A stretch of 64,000 bases of DNA from Halomonas sp. A40-4. Lineage in GTDB: Bacteria > Pseudomonadota > Gammaproteobacteria > Pseudomonadales > Halomonadaceae. The stretch's first letter is position 1; each line of letters opens with the position of its first letter. The DNA is taken from positions 2,418,001 to 2,482,000 of the forward strand of contig NZ_CP065230.1 in assembly GCF_015767635.1 (NCBI RefSeq), given 5' to 3'. This document shows, one piece after another, positions 7,792 through 17,884 of the stretch. Under the pieces are notes generated by a model. The model had not been told where the DNA came from. It saw only the letters and a program-made list of their open reading frames with translations, and ran no database searches. A program made the translations under genes and the position numbers.

Positions 7792-10629
7792 ATGACACTG
7801 CTGTGGATAGCCTTACTACCGTTACTAGGCGTCTTGGTGCCGGCCCTCAACGCTCAACGCAGCCGCATGGTCTGCTCGTTGGCAACCGCCCTGCTGCCGG
7901 CTATTGCCCTGCTGCTAACCTTGATGCAGATACCCGCACTACTGGAAGGCGAAGCACTACGCTTCGCCGTTGGCTGGCTGCCAGAACTCAACCTGGAACT
8001 GGCACTACGCCTGGACGGCCTGTCGCTGCTGTTTAATATTTTAATCATGGGCATCGGGCTGTTGATACTGCTCTACGCTCACTTTTATCTGGCAAGTGAC
8101 GAACCCGTCGGTCGTTTTTACGCCTTCCTGATGCTGTTCATGGCCTCCATGGTCGGTATTTCAATGTCCGACAACCTCATCCTGCTGTGGCTATTCTGGG
8201 AGCTCACCAGCCTTTCATCGTTTTTATTGATCGGCTTCTGGTCGCACCAATCGGATGCGCGTAAAGGCGCAAGAATGGCACTCACCGTGACGGGCGCTGG
8301 CGGCTTGGCGCTGTTGGCAGGGCTTCTGTTGCTGGGGGATATGGCAGGCAGTTTCAGCATGGGAGACGTTCTGGCCAGTAGCGACAGGATCATCGCCGAC
8401 TCGCGTTATCCGCTGATGCTCGGCCTGGTTTTACTCGGTGCTTTTACCAAGTCAGCTCAGTTTCCGTTTCATTTTTGGCTCCCTCATGCGATGGCCGCTC
8501 CTACACCGGTTTCGGCCTACCTGCATTCGGCCACGATGGTGAAGGCCGGCATTTTCCTCATGGCAAGGCTACACCCGGCAATTGCCGACAGTGAGCTGTG
8601 GACCGTCGTTGTATCGCTCGTGGGCACCGCCACGCTGCTTTACGGGGCCTGGTTTGCGCTATTCAAAACCGACTTGAAAGGCATTCTGGCCTTTTCCACG
8701 GTCAGCCATTTGGGGCTGATCACGGTACTGTTGGGCATCGGCAGTCCAATGGCTGTCCTGGCGGCTCTTTTTCACATTCTCAATCATGCCACCTTCAAAG
8801 CGGCGCTGTTCATGAGCGCTGGCATTATTGACCACGAGACAGGAACACGTGAACTCAAGCAACTGGGTGGCCTGAAAAAAGCCATGCCGGTAACCGCACT
8901 GTTGACCACACTTGCCGCCGCCGCCATGGCGGGTGTGCCGCTGTTCAACGGCTTTCTTTCAAAAGAGATGTTCTTTACTGAAACCCTTAAAACCCCGGTA
9001 CTGGGTGGCTTGAGCTGGTTACTGCCTGCCCTTGCCACGCTGGGGGGCATTCTCTCTGTGGCTTACTCGCTGCGCCTGGTGCATGCGGTTTTCTTCAAGC
9101 CAGCCCGCGAGGCACCGCCTAAATCGCCGCACGAACCGCCACACCTGATGCGTTTACCCGTGGAAATTCTTGTAGTGCTGTGCGTCGTGATCGGTCTGCT
9201 GCCCGCCCTCACTGCCACACACCTGCTCGACCTTGCCACCCAAGCGGTACTGCAGCGTCCGCTGGATTTCAAACTGGCGATCTGGCATGGCGTCAACCTG
9301 CCACTGATGATGAGCGTTGCGGCATTGTTGATCGGCACCGTCCTCTATTGGCGCCACAGAGACATGCGCCTGTTCACCCGACAGTTCGAAAGCGTCGATG
9401 CCCGGCGGGTGTTCGAGCGCTTTGTGGTAGCGATAGGCTACCGTGCTGAACAGTTCCTGGCTGCATTCGAGGGCAATTCATTACAGCGCTACATGACACT
9501 GTTGCTATCCGCTGCCTTCGTGATGGGGCTCATCGGGCTGGTCCAGGTCACCGATCTAACAGGGGCGGCAGGCAACCAGCCGATCGACGGCGTAGTGATT
9601 CTGGGCGCAGTGATGCTCATCTTTGGCGGCATCGCAACCGCGGCCACCCATCGTTACCGTCTGATTTCATTGCTCATGCTGTCGATTGTCGGGCTGTTTG
9701 TGGCCCTCACCTTTGCGCGTTTTTCAGCGCCGGACTTAGCGCTGACCCAGCTATCCGTAGAGGTGGTGACCATGATTCTGCTGATGCTGGCGTTGTTCTT
9801 CCTGCCGCAGAAAACACCTCAGGAGTCGAGCCCGCTGCGCAATGTCCGCGACATTCTGCTGGCAGGGTCGCTGGGGCTGGTGATTGCCAGCCTCAACTAT
9901 GCGGTGTTGACCCGGGAAACGCTGTCGATCTCCAGCTTTTTTGTCGAAAACAGCAAACCCGGCGGTGGCGGCTACAACGTGGTCAACGTCATCCTGGTCG
10001 ACTTCCGGGGCTTCGATACGCTAGGCGAAATTACCGTGCTTGCCCTTGCAGGCCTTGCGATCTTCAAGCTACTCAACCGTTTACGCCTGTTTATACCGCA
10101 CAGTGATGGCGAGGGTCGGGTATGGTCGCCGGACCGCTACCCGGCCATCTTGACGTCTGTTTCCATGACGATACTTCCGCTGGCCTTGCTGGTATCAGCG
10201 TTTATCTTCCTGCGCGGCCACAACCAGCCCGGCGGTGGCTTCATCGCCGGTTTGATTACCGCTGTGGCGTTGATTCTGCTGTATATGGCCCGAGGTGTGG
10301 AGTGGGCGCAGGAGCGCCTCGATTTCCCCTTCCAGCCTGTGGCCATCATGGGCGTCGCGGTCGCGACGCTGACAGGACTTGGCAGTTGGCTGTTCGGCTA
10401 TCCGTTCCTGACATCGTCGTTTGGCTACTTCACACTACCCGTCGTCGGTGAGTTTGAATTGGCAACGGCGCTGCTTTTCGACCTGGGTGTTTATCTGGCC
10501 GTCGTCGGTGCCACGCTCATGATCCTCGCCAACCTGGGCAAAGTGACCACTGCCCACCGTCCGGTGCCCGAACAGACCGAAAAAGACGCTGAGACATCTT
10601 CCAACCCCACCAGCAAGGAGCCTCGCTAA
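7792..10629 (+). CDS. mrpA: Na+/H+ antiporter subunit A with fused subunit B (MrpA-MrpB)
   Basis: Largest membrane subunit of the Mrp complex, which exchanges Na+ for H+ at the inner membrane and supports salt and alkali tolerance. The first ~500 residues are a proton-pump module homologous to NuoL ([20 protein letters not shown] and [20 protein letters not shown]). The next section is the MrpA C-terminal part ([18 protein letters not shown]), and the last ~140 residues are an MrpB domain ([16 protein letters not shown]), so no separate mrpB exists, as in group 2 mrp operons. In-frame starts at 7774 (TTG), 7783 and 7792 are all possible; 7792 ([13 protein letters not shown]) is preferred, without a strong ribosome site. 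The stop overlaps the mrpC start by one base. Confidence 0.95.
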   Translation: MTLLWIALLPLLGVLVPALNAQRSRMVCSLATALLPAIALLLTLMQIPALLEGEALRFAVGWLPELNLELALRLDGLSLLFNILIMGIGLLILLYAHFYLASDEPVGRFYAFLMLFMASMVGISMSDNLILLWLFWELTSLSSFLLIGFWSHQSDARKGARMALTVTGAGGLALLAGLLLLGDMAGSFSMGDVLASSDRIIADSRYPLMLGLVLLGAFTKSAQFPFHFWLPHAMAAPTPVSAYLHSATMVKAGIFLMARLHPAIADSELWTVVVSLVGTATLLYGAWFALFKTDLKGILAFSTVSHLGLITVLLGIGSPMAVLAALFHILNHATFKAALFMSAGIIDHETGTRELKQLGGLKKAMPVTALLTTLAAAAMAGVPLFNGFLSKEMFFTETLKTPVLGGLSWLLPALATLGGILSVAYSLRLVHAVFFKPAREAPPKSPHEPPHLMRLPVEILVVLCVVIGLLPALTATHLLDLATQAVLQRPLDFKLAIWHGVNLPLMMSVAALLIGTVLYWRHRDMRLFTRQFESVDARRVFERFVVAIGYRAEQFLAAFEGNSLQRYMTLLLSAAFVMGLIGLVQVTDLTGAAGNQPIDGVVILGAVMLIFGGIATAATHRYRLISLLMLSIVGLFVALTFARFSAPDLALTQLSVEVVTMILLMLALFFLPQKTPQESSPLRNVRDILLAGSLGLVIASLNYAVLTRETLSISSFFVENSKPGGGGYNVVNVILVDFRGFDTLGEITVLALAGLAIFKLLNRLRLFIPHSDGEGRVWSPDRYPAILTSVSMTILPLALLVSAFIFLRGHNQPGGGFIAGLITAVALILLYMARGVEWAQERLDFPFQPVAIMGVAVATLTGLGSWLFGYPFLTSSFGYFTLPVVGEFELATALLFDLGVYLAVVGATLMILANLGKVTTAHRPVPEQTEKDAETSSNPTSKEPR

Positions 10630-10961
10630 TGGAACTGCTCTACGCGATCACCACTGGCGTGCTCACCGCCTCCGGACTTTACCTGACGCTGCGTGGGCGA
10701 ACCTTCCCGGTGGTGGTCGGCCTGACCCTGCTCTCCTATGCCGTCAATTTATTTCTATTTTCCATGGGTGGGCTAACCACCGATGGCGCGGCGCTGGTCA
10801 ATGAAGGCGATGGCTTCGCTGACCCGCTTCCCCAGGCCCTGGTGCTGACGGCCATCGTGATCGGGTTTGCGATGACCGCCTTTGTGGTCATTCTGGCGAT
10901 GCGCGCGCGAAGTGAAGTGGGTAACGACCACGTAGACGGCAAAAAGGAAGACCGCGAATGA
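10629..10961 (+). CDS. mrpC: Na+/H+ antiporter subunit C (MrpC)
   Basis: A 110-residue NuoK-like membrane subunit of the Mrp antiporter with three transmembrane helices (about 3-20, 28-46, 70-93). The typical GLYLTLRGRTFPVVVGLTLL and NLFLFSMG segments are present, and the cytoplasmic tail is charged. Its ATG overlaps the stop of mrpA (TAATG), and its stop overlaps mrpD, implying translational coupling within a single operon. Confidence 0.94.
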   Translation: MELLYAITTGVLTASGLYLTLRGRTFPVVVGLTLLSYAVNLFLFSMGGLTTDGAALVNEGDGFADPLPQALVLTAIVIGFAMTAFVVILAMRARSEVGNDHVDGKKEDRE

Positions 10962-12469
10962 TCCAGCATTTGATTGTTTTACCTGTCGTTGTGCCGTTAA
11001 TCGCGGGTATCTTGTTACTCTACCAACGCCAGGGAATGGTTCGTTATAAGCGTATTGTCAGCGTGGTAGCCACGTCAGCGCTGCTTTTGGTTGCCATTGG
11101 GCTGCTGAACCAAGCCGCCAGTGGAGAAGTGACCTATTACGCCCTTGGCGACTGGCAGCCGCCGTTTGGCATTGCGCTGGTGCTCGATCGTTTGTCGGCG
11201 CTCATGTTGCTGGTGACCGCTCTCCTGGCCGTCGGGGCTGTGGTCTTTGCCTGCGGCGGTGATGATGAAAAAGGCAGCAACTTTCACGGCCTCTTCCAAT
11301 GGCAGTTGATGGGCATCAACGGTGCTTTTTTAACCGGAGACCTGTTTAACCTCTTCGTCTTCTTTGAAGTGCTGCTGCTGGCCTCCTATGCCCTGCTGCT
11401 TCACGGCGGCGGCAAGGCGCGCATTCAGTCCAGTGTTCATTACGTGGTACTCAATCTGGCGGGGTCTTCGCTGTTCCTGATTGGCGTGGGCATTCTCTAC
11501 GGGGCAACCGGCACGCTGAACATGGCGGATATGGCCTCGCGCATGGCCGAACTGCCCGCTGAACGCGAAGGGTTGGTGGTGGCTGGTGCCTTGATGTTAC
11601 TGGTGGTCTTCGGCCTCAAGGCAGCCATTTTACCGCTGTATTTCTGGTTGCCCCGTGCCTATGCGTCAGCCCCTGCCCCGGTGGCCGCCCTGTTTGCGGT
11701 CATGACCAAGGTAGGCATCTATGCCATCTTGCGGGTCTACAGCCTCGTCTTTGGCGACCAGGCAGGTAATCTGGAAGCCCTCGAACAACCCTGGGTCTGG
11801 TGGCTTTCATTAGCGACCCTGGCCGCCGCTGGGATAGGGGTGATGGCCGCTCGGGATCTGCGCCTGCTGATTGCCTACCTGGTGCTGATTTCCGTCGGCA
11901 CGCTACTTGCGGGCGTCGGAATGCGCAGTCCTGAAGCCACCTCGGCACTGCTTTACTACTTGATTCATACGACGCTGATTACCGGCGGCCTCTTCTTGTT
12001 GGCGGAGATGATCGGCCTGCAACGTGGCAAACCGGGTACGCGGCTAGTCAAGGGTCGGCCCATGGTACAAGGCTCGGCACTGGCGCTGGCGTTCTTTATA
12101 GGGGCGATCGCGGTGGCTGGCTTACCCCCTCTCTCGGGCGCTTTCGGCAAAGCGCTGATGCTCAACGCCGCGGAAGGCAGCCAACGACTTTGGCTCTGGA
12201 CACTCGTCTTGCTGGCAGGTCTGGCATCGCTCATTGCGCTCTCGCGTGCGGGTTCAACCCTGTTCTGGCGCAGTCATCGCGGCCATCTCAGTGGCCGTCC
12301 ACTGCCCCGTTGCCAGTGGTTTGGCATGGCGTGGCTGTTAAGTAGCTCGCTACTGCTGGTCGTGTTTGCCGGCCCCGTTAGCGACTATACCCAGGCCGCC
12401 GCTAAGCAATTGGCTAACCCTAGCCTGGTAATCGATACGTTGATCAATGACGCTGGAGGCACCCAATGA
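10958..12469 (+). CDS. mrpD: Na+/H+ antiporter subunit D (MrpD)
   Basis: Second proton-pump-like subunit (NuoM/N-like), 503 residues, about 14 helices. Family segments visible are FNLFVFFEVLLLASYALLLH, with the conserved Glu of helix 5, and AAILPLYFWLPRAYASAPAP, with the conserved Lys of helix 7 just before it. It works with MrpA in proton translocation. It overlaps mrpC by four bases at the start and mrpE by four at the end. Confidence 0.95.
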   Translation: MIQHLIVLPVVVPLIAGILLLYQRQGMVRYKRIVSVVATSALLLVAIGLLNQAASGEVTYYALGDWQPPFGIALVLDRLSALMLLVTALLAVGAVVFACGGDDEKGSNFHGLFQWQLMGINGAFLTGDLFNLFVFFEVLLLASYALLLHGGGKARIQSSVHYVVLNLAGSSLFLIGVGILYGATGTLNMADMASRMAELPAEREGLVVAGALMLLVVFGLKAAILPLYFWLPRAYASAPAPVAALFAVMTKVGIYAILRVYSLVFGDQAGNLEALEQPWVWWLSLATLAAAGIGVMAARDLRLLIAYLVLISVGTLLAGVGMRSPEATSALLYYLIHTTLITGGLFLLAEMIGLQRGKPGTRLVKGRPMVQGSALALAFFIGAIAVAGLPPLSGAFGKALMLNAAEGSQRLWLWTLVLLAGLASLIALSRAGSTLFWRSHRGHLSGRPLPRCQWFGMAWLLSSSLLLVVFAGPVSDYTQAAAKQLANPSLVIDTLINDAGGTQ

Positions 12470-12963
12470 TTCGATCCCGCGCCTGGTTGCCGACCCCGGT
12501 TTTTTCATTGTTGCTGCTTTTCGTGTGGCTACTCCTGGTGCGCAGTGTGGCGCCCGGGCATATCGTATTGGGTGGCGCACTGGCCATTATCATCCCCTTG
12601 CTTACCAACCGCTTTTGGGATGCCCGACCGCGCATCAAAAAGCCGTTGCTGCTGTTGCGTTTTGTGCTGCGCGTGCTTGGCGACATCATCACCGCCAATT
12701 TTGAAGTGGCGTATCTGATCGCCAACCCATGGCGTAAATTAAATCCCCATTTTGTCGAATACCCTCTGATGCTTGAGGAGCGTTTCACCATTACACTGCT
12801 TGCCAGCACTATCAGCCTGACGCCGGGGACGGTCTCCGCCAACCTGCGTATGGACGGTAAATCGCTGCTTATTCATGCCCTCAACGAAACAGACGAAGAG
12901 GCACTGATCGAGCAGATTCGGGAGCGCTACGAACGCCCGCTCAAGGAGATTTACGAATGCTAA
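12466..12963 (+). CDS. mrpE: Na+/H+ antiporter subunit E (MrpE)
   Basis: A 165-residue membrane subunit of the Mrp complex. Two hydrophobic segments near the N terminus (about 10-50) are followed by FEVAYLIANPWRKLNPHFVEYPL and ITLLASTISLTPGTVSANL, both characteristic of MrpE; the C terminus is soluble. The start overlaps mrpD and the end overlaps mrpF by seven bases, so the operon is tightly coupled. Confidence 0.94.
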   Translation: MIRSRAWLPTPVFSLLLLFVWLLLVRSVAPGHIVLGGALAIIIPLLTNRFWDARPRIKKPLLLLRFVLRVLGDIITANFEVAYLIANPWRKLNPHFVEYPLMLEERFTITLLASTISLTPGTVSANLRMDGKSLLIHALNETDEEALIEQIRERYERPLKEIYEC

Positions 12964-13226
12964 GCATCGCACTTTATATCACCCTGGCGTTGGTGGTGAT
13001 GGCACTGCTGATGAACCTCTATCGGCTGACCATTGGTCCCGATTTGCCGGATCGAGTACTGGCGCTGGACACCATGTACGTCAACTCCATCGCGCTGATT
13101 GTATTGCTCGGCTTATGGTTGAACAGCAAGACCTATTTCGAATCGGCGCTGCTCATCGCCATGCTGGGCTTTATCAGCACGGTAGCGGTGTGCAAGTACA
13201 TATTACGCGGGGACATTATCGAATGA
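12957..13226 (+). CDS. mrpF: Na+/H+ antiporter subunit F (MrpF)
   Basis: An 89-residue protein with three transmembrane helices and the MrpF signature RLTIGPDLPDRVLALDT between the first two. The conserved Asp residues in that loop are typical. It lies in the Mrp operon, overlapping mrpE and followed after 37 bases by mrpG. Confidence 0.94.
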   Translation: MLSIALYITLALVVMALLMNLYRLTIGPDLPDRVLALDTMYVNSIALIVLLGLWLNSKTYFESALLIAMLGFISTVAVCKYILRGDIIE

Positions 13227-13263
13227 ACCCGGTCACTCTCTTGGTTATTATACAGGTACGCTT

Positions 13264-13650
13264 ATGTCGCTTTGGGTAGAGGCTTTTATTTCATTATTGC
13301 TGATCACAGGCGGCGCTTTTGTATTCGTCGGTTCTCTGGGGATGGCGCATCTTCGCGATTTCTACATGCGCTTACACGGCCCCACCAAGGCAACGACACT
13401 GGGGATCGGCTGCATGCTGGTGGCCTCCATGGCGTACTTCTGGAGCATTGACGGCAGACCCGATATTCAGGAATTATTGATCACTCTGTTTTTATTTATT
13501 ACCGCACCGGTCAGCGCCCACTTGCTTGCCAAAACCGGCCTGCACTTACGCTTGAAGCACATCGATATCACCCAGGGTAAACCCGTGGAGCTTCGCTCCG
13601 AGGAAGTCGGTAAAAAGCCGGTCCCTCACCCCGACAAAGGCCATGGCTGA
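13264..13650 (+). CDS. mrpG: Na+/H+ antiporter subunit G (MrpG)
   Basis: A 128-residue membrane protein, last gene of the mrp operon. Three helices are visible (about 6-28, 43-61, 70-91). The family segment GSLGMAHLRDFYMRLHGPTKATTLG is recognisable in the first loop. The C-terminal tail is polar. Order ACDEFG with MrpB fused to MrpA completes the antiporter. Confidence 0.94.
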   Translation: MSLWVEAFISLLLITGGAFVFVGSLGMAHLRDFYMRLHGPTKATTLGIGCMLVASMAYFWSIDGRPDIQELLITLFLFITAPVSAHLLAKTGLHLRLKHIDITQGKPVELRSEEVGKKPVPHPDKGHG

Positions 13651-13719
13651 TCGATTTTGCCTTCTAAACCAAGCGCTGGCACCCTTCCCGGGTTGACGAT
13701 ATTGAGGTGAGGTAACTGT

Positions 13720-14577
13720 ATGTGGAGCCTGTTAAGGCTATCGACATTATCGTTCGCAATGATAATGCTTGCGGGGTGTTCAGAGCCCAGAATTGATACC
13801 AGTTCAATGCCCGCCGCTGTTATATCCGTCGAAAAAGTGCGCGACTCACTGCCCCCTTACAAGCGCGACGAATTTGATCAAGCGCTGACCATTATGGCGA
13901 TGTCATCGTTTAACGGTATCGATATTCTTAACCCAAGGCCGATGAACGCCGCGGAAATCGCCGAGTCGGCCAATGCTTACATGCATGGGCTGACGGGTGA
14001 TGAAGCGATAGAGAAAGCCAATGAGTTATTGCGTAACCGCCGGGCACGGGAACGAAGTCAGGCGCTGGGCATTCTCTCCCGACTTGAAGAAAAGCAGGCT
14101 AATGCGGAGCATGACCGCGAACAACGGGCTCAGGTGACCCTCGACAGCGCCGATTTTTACATGAGCACAAGCCCCTATGGAGCGCTGGAGCCGGTTATTG
14201 AACTGGAGGTCACCAACGGCTCTGACCAACGTATCTCGGAACTGTCACTCAGAGGCGTTGTCAGCAGTCCTGGTCTCGAGACACCCTGGGTCGATGAAGC
14301 GTTTTATTACGTGATTCCCGGCGGTTTAGCCCCTGGCGAAAGCGCCCAATGGAGTTTGGCGCCCAACCGTTTTGGCCCCTGGGGTAACCGCGAGATTCCC
14401 GATAATGCCCAGTTCGATGTCACCATCGAAGGCCTGCACGACGCCGAGGGCGACCCGCTTTGGGATACGCCCCCGCTTAGCGAGCAACAGCGAGAGAGAC
14501 TCGATGAGTTGCGTGAGGAGTATGGCGACATGACCGCTCATTCCGGCGAGCAGGAAGGGCCCTCTCAAGGGCCTTGA
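13720..14577 (+). CDS. Putative lipoprotein, DUF6694-like
   Basis: A 285-residue protein with a lipoprotein signal peptide: hydrophobic core and lipobox LAGC ending at about residue 20, so probably anchored by Cys20 to a membrane facing the periplasm. The mature part has a short helical region (about 40-130) with many charged residues, then a beta-rich domain (about 140-250, VIELEVTNGSDQRISELSLRG) of the kind seen in protein-interaction lipoproteins. I recall similar proteins as DUF6694, but this is not certain. A GAGGTGAGG ribosome site precedes the ATG. It is separated by 70 bases from mrpG, so it could be read through from the antiporter operon. Function unknown. Confidence 0.72.
   Translation: MWSLLRLSTLSFAMIMLAGCSEPRIDTSSMPAAVISVEKVRDSLPPYKRDEFDQALTIMAMSSFNGIDILNPRPMNAAEIAESANAYMHGLTGDEAIEKANELLRNRRARERSQALGILSRLEEKQANAEHDREQRAQVTLDSADFYMSTSPYGALEPVIELEVTNGSDQRISELSLRGVVSSPGLETPWVDEAFYYVIPGGLAPGESAQWSLAPNRFGPWGNREIPDNAQFDVTIEGLHDAEGDPLWDTPPLSEQQRERLDELREEYGDMTAHSGEQEGPSQGP
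14556..14575 (+). terminator. Possible terminator hairpin at the end of the lipoprotein gene
   Basis: GGCCCT (14558-14563) pairs with AGGGCC (14568-14573) around a four-base loop, extended by a G-T and an A-T pair. It overlaps the stop codon of the lipoprotein gene and is followed by TGACTTTAT, a weak T-tract. It sits between convergent genes (lipoprotein and serB), a natural place for a terminator. Confidence 0.45.
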
Positions 14578-14584
14578 CTTTATA

Positions 14585-15508
14585 TCAGTCGATCAAATCT
14601 ACGTCTGGGTAGCCTATAAGGTACAACACCGCATCAATATCGAGATGTGAAATGGCTTGGCGCGCCTGTGCCCGCACCATGGGTTTGGCGCGGTAAGCAA
14701 TGCCCAGGCCGGCTTTAGCGAGCATTTTGAGATCATTGGCGCCATCGCCCACCGCAATCGTCTGGTCGAGTGTCAAACCTTCACGCAGAGCAATGGTTTC
14801 CAGCAGTTCAGCCTTGCGGTCTGCGTCGACAATCGGCTCGCGCACCTCGCCGGTGACCTTGCCATTCTCGATCACCAGCTCGTTGGCATGGACCTCATCG
14901 AAGCCGAGTTTATGCTGTAGGTAGTCAGCAAAGTAAGTGAAACCACCGGAAAGGATGGCAGTGCGATACCCCAGGCGCTTCAGGTTGGCCATCAGCCGTT
15001 CGACGCCTTCCATCAAGGGTAGCTCGGCGGCGATCTCAGCCAACACGGACTCGTCCAGACCAGCCAGCTTGCTCATCCGCTCGCGGAAGCTTTGCTGAAA
15101 ATCGAGCTCACCACGCATCGCCCGCTCGGTTACGTCGGCAACTTCACTGCCCACGCCATGACGATAGGCCAGCTCGTCAATCACTTCAGCCTTGATCAGC
15201 GTGGAGTCCATATCGAAGCACACCAGCCGAGGCTTAACCTGTTGTCGCAGGTTTTGCTGAACCGCAATATCCACGTTCAAGGTCTCGCTCAAAACCAGCG
15301 CGGCATGACGCAGGGCTTCAAGATCAACATCGGTACCACTCAAGTACAGCTCAAGGCAGTCGATGCGTTCGCCCTGCGCCACATCTGACAGCCGTCGGAT
15401 GCTGTTTTCCTGCAGGTCAAACTGTACCCTCAAAGCGTCCACCTGGGACTGAATATCCGCGCTTAAACGCGGCGCTAACACGGTTAAAATTAAATCGCCG
15501 CTTGCCAT
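14585..15508 (-). CDS. serB: Phosphoserine phosphatase SerB
   Basis: Last step of serine synthesis, hydrolysing O-phosphoserine. The HAD core shows motif I FDMDSTLIKAEVIDELA (Asp nucleophile), motif II SGGFTYFADYL and motif III VGDGANDLKML. About 95 residues of ACT-like regulatory sequence precede the catalytic domain, as in gammaproteobacterial SerB. The ATG at 15508 with AGGA eight bases upstream is preferred over GTG at 15511. Length 307 residues is normal. Confidence 0.95.
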   Translation of the reverse strand: MASGDLILTVLAPRLSADIQSQVDALRVQFDLQENSIRRLSDVAQGERIDCLELYLSGTDVDLEALRHAALVLSETLNVDIAVQQNLRQQVKPRLVCFDMDSTLIKAEVIDELAYRHGVGSEVADVTERAMRGELDFQQSFRERMSKLAGLDESVLAEIAAELPLMEGVERLMANLKRLGYRTAILSGGFTYFADYLQHKLGFDEVHANELVIENGKVTGEVREPIVDADRKAELLETIALREGLTLDQTIAVGDGANDLKMLAKAGLGIAYRAKPMVRAQARQAISHLDIDAVLYLIGYPDVDLID

Positions 15509-15528
15509 CACTTAGTTCCTGTCATTGT

Positions 15529-17775
15529 TTAGTCCCCTGCCCCTATCCAATCAACCTTTTGGAAACCGCGTGGCAACTTGCTGCCCCGCCGACCTCGCTC
15601 GCCGCGATAATAGGCCAAATCATCGGTTTTCAGCGTGAGTTTTCGCTTACCGGCGTGCAGCTCCAGGACGTCGCTGTCTTTAATTACCGCGATGCTGCGC
15701 ACGAATTCCTCGCGGCGTGCGGCACGCGGACCGGGGATATCCAGCATCTTGTTGCCTTTGCCCTTGGCCATTTCAGGCAACTGATCCAAGGGGAACAGCA
15801 ATAGCCGACCTTCGTTGGAGACCGAAGCCACCCAAAGTTCTTCGCCCTCAGGCACTTCAACCGGTGCCATCACACTGCAGCCTTTAGGCAGGCTAAGCAC
15901 CGCCTTACCTGCTTTATTTTTACCGGTGAGCGCTTCCAAACGGGCAATAAAGCCGTAGCCGCCGTCGCTTGCCAGGACAAAACGCCGCTCGGCAGGTGCC
16001 AGCATCAAACCGGCCATACGGGCCCCGGCCGACACATTCGCGCGCCCGGTGACTGGCTCTCCCTGCCCCCTCGCACTGGGCAGGTTATGGGCACTGAGCG
16101 TATAGGCACGCCCGGTATCATCCAGCAGCACCAAGGGTTGGTTGGTTTTGCCTCGTGCAGCCAACTGGAAACGGTCGCCCGCTTTATAGGAAAGCCCTTC
16201 GGGGTCGATATCATGGCCCTTGGCAGACCGAATCCAGCCCTTCTCTGACAGCACGACGGTGATCGGATCAGCCCCGAGAAGTTCGACTTCGGACAACGCC
16301 TTGGCGTCGGCCCTGGCGACCAGTGGCGAGCGGCGTTCATCGCCATGCTCTTTACCCGCCGCGCGAATCTCTTTTTCGATCAGCGTGGTCAGCTTGGCTT
16401 CACTGCCCAGCAGGCCCTGTAGGTATTTGCGTTCTTTTTCCAGATCATCCTGCTCGCCGCGGATTTTCATCTCTTCAAGCTTGGCAAGATGACGCAGGCG
16501 CAATTCCAGAATCGCTTCCGCCTGTCGTTCAGAGAGGCCAAAGGCCGCTACCAATGCAGGCTTGGGCTCATCTTCCTCTCGAATAATGCGAATCACCTCA
16601 TCGATATTCAGGTAGGCGGTGAGCAGGCCTTCCAGAATATGCAGGCGGTCTTCCACCTTGCCCAGGCGGTGCTCAAGTCGGCGGCGCACCGTCCCACGAC
16701 GAAAGCGCAGCCATTCGCCCAGCATCTCGGGCAGCGGCATCACCCTTGGGCGGCCATCCAGACCGATCACGTTCATGTTAACCCGCACGTTCTTTTCCAG
16801 GTCCGTGGTGGCAAACAGGTGGTCCATCAACGACTCAACGTCAATGCGATTGGAGCGCGGCTCAATCACCAGACGAGTGGGTTCTTCGTGGGTCGATTCA
16901 TCGCGCAGATCGGCCACCATGGGCAGCTTTTTGGCCTGCATCTGGGCAGCAATCTGTTCCAGCACCTTGGCGCCGCTGACCTGATACGGCAAGGAGGTAA
17001 TTACAATGTTGGGGCCTTCCCGCTCGTAGCGAGCGCGCAACTTGACCGAACCACGACCGGATTCGTAGAGCTTCCGCAGGTCTTCTTTGGGTGTAATAAT
17101 TTCCGCATCAGTCGGGAAGTCCGGCGCGGGAATGAAGTCCATCAGATCTGTCGTCGTGGCCTGCGGATTGCGTAACAGGTGACAGGTGGCATCCACGACC
17201 TCAGACACGTTGTGCGGCGGAATATCGGTCGCCATACCCACCGCAATCCCGGTGCCGCCATTGAGCAGCACATGCGGCAAGCGCGCGGGCAGCACCAGCG
17301 GCTCCTGCATGGTACCGTCAAAGTTGGGCACCCAGTCGACAGTTCCCTGGCCCAGCTCGCTGAGCAGCACTTCGGCAAACTTGGATAGCTTGGCTTCAGT
17401 GTAGCGCATGGCGGCAAACGATTTCGGATCGTCAGGACTCCCCCAGTTGCCCTGACCGTCCACCAGCGGATAGCGATAGCTGAAAGGCTGTGCCATCAGC
17501 ACCATGGCTTCATAGCAGGCACTGTCACCGTGGGGGTGAAACTTACCCAACACGTCGCCGACGGTGCGCGCCGACTTCTTGTACTTGGCGTTGGCATGCA
17601 GCGCCAGCTCGCGCATGGCATAGATAATCCGCCGCTGCACGGGTTTCATGCCATCGCCAATGTTGGGCAGTGCACGGTCGAGAATCACGTACATCGAGTA
17701 GTCGAGGTACGCTTTTTCGGTGTAATCGCGCAAGGACAAGCGCTCGACGTCGCCTTCCGCTACCTGAATATCCAT
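15529..17775 (-). CDS. parC: DNA topoisomerase IV subunit A
   Basis: Cleavage-rejoining subunit of topoisomerase IV, decatenating daughter chromosomes with ParE. Visible are the conserved N-terminal [20 protein letters not shown], the quinolone-resistance region [15 protein letters not shown] with the susceptible-type Ser and Glu, and the active-site Tyr in [10 protein letters not shown]. The C-terminal third is the beta-pinwheel. The ATG at 17775 is chosen over TTG at 17799 because AGGAAAGGA lies between them. Length 748 residues fits ParC and is shorter than GyrA. parE is 2.2 kb upstream on the same strand, with a chemoreceptor gene between them. Confidence 0.95.
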   Translation of the reverse strand: MDIQVAEGDVERLSLRDYTEKAYLDYSMYVILDRALPNIGDGMKPVQRRIIYAMRELALHANAKYKKSARTVGDVLGKFHPHGDSACYEAMVLMAQPFSYRYPLVDGQGNWGSPDDPKSFAAMRYTEAKLSKFAEVLLSELGQGTVDWVPNFDGTMQEPLVLPARLPHVLLNGGTGIAVGMATDIPPHNVSEVVDATCHLLRNPQATTTDLMDFIPAPDFPTDAEIITPKEDLRKLYESGRGSVKLRARYEREGPNIVITSLPYQVSGAKVLEQIAAQMQAKKLPMVADLRDESTHEEPTRLVIEPRSNRIDVESLMDHLFATTDLEKNVRVNMNVIGLDGRPRVMPLPEMLGEWLRFRRGTVRRRLEHRLGKVEDRLHILEGLLTAYLNIDEVIRIIREEDEPKPALVAAFGLSERQAEAILELRLRHLAKLEEMKIRGEQDDLEKERKYLQGLLGSEAKLTTLIEKEIRAAGKEHGDERRSPLVARADAKALSEVELLGADPITVVLSEKGWIRSAKGHDIDPEGLSYKAGDRFQLAARGKTNQPLVLLDDTGRAYTLSAHNLPSARGQGEPVTGRANVSAGARMAGLMLAPAERRFVLASDGGYGFIARLEALTGKNKAGKAVLSLPKGCSVMAPVEVPEGEELWVASVSNEGRLLLFPLDQLPEMAKGKGNKMLDIPGPRAARREEFVRSIAVIKDSDVLELHAGKRKLTLKTDDLAYYRGERGRRGSKLPRGFQKVDWIGAGD

Positions 17776-17803
17776 GGGGTATTCATCCTTTCCTGACAAG
17801 CAA

Positions 17804-17825
17804 AGCCGCCCCGACGGGAGCGGCT
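17804..17825 (-). terminator. Terminator-like hairpin after the chemoreceptor gene
   Basis: AGCCGC-CCC pairs with GGG-GCGGCT (one bulged base) around a three-base loop. On the minus strand it is followed by TTGCTTG, a modest T-tract. It lies 60 bases beyond the stop of the chemoreceptor and just before the parC ribosome site, so it probably insulates parC from upstream transcription. Confidence 0.6.
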
Positions 17826-17884
17826 ATTCCTGCTACACATTGATACTCAATGCGTTAGTAGTTGCTTACGTCATATCAATAACG

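Noticed and set aside
16489-17175. 228-codon open frame on the plus strand
   Set aside because: Antisense within parC, no domain recognised.
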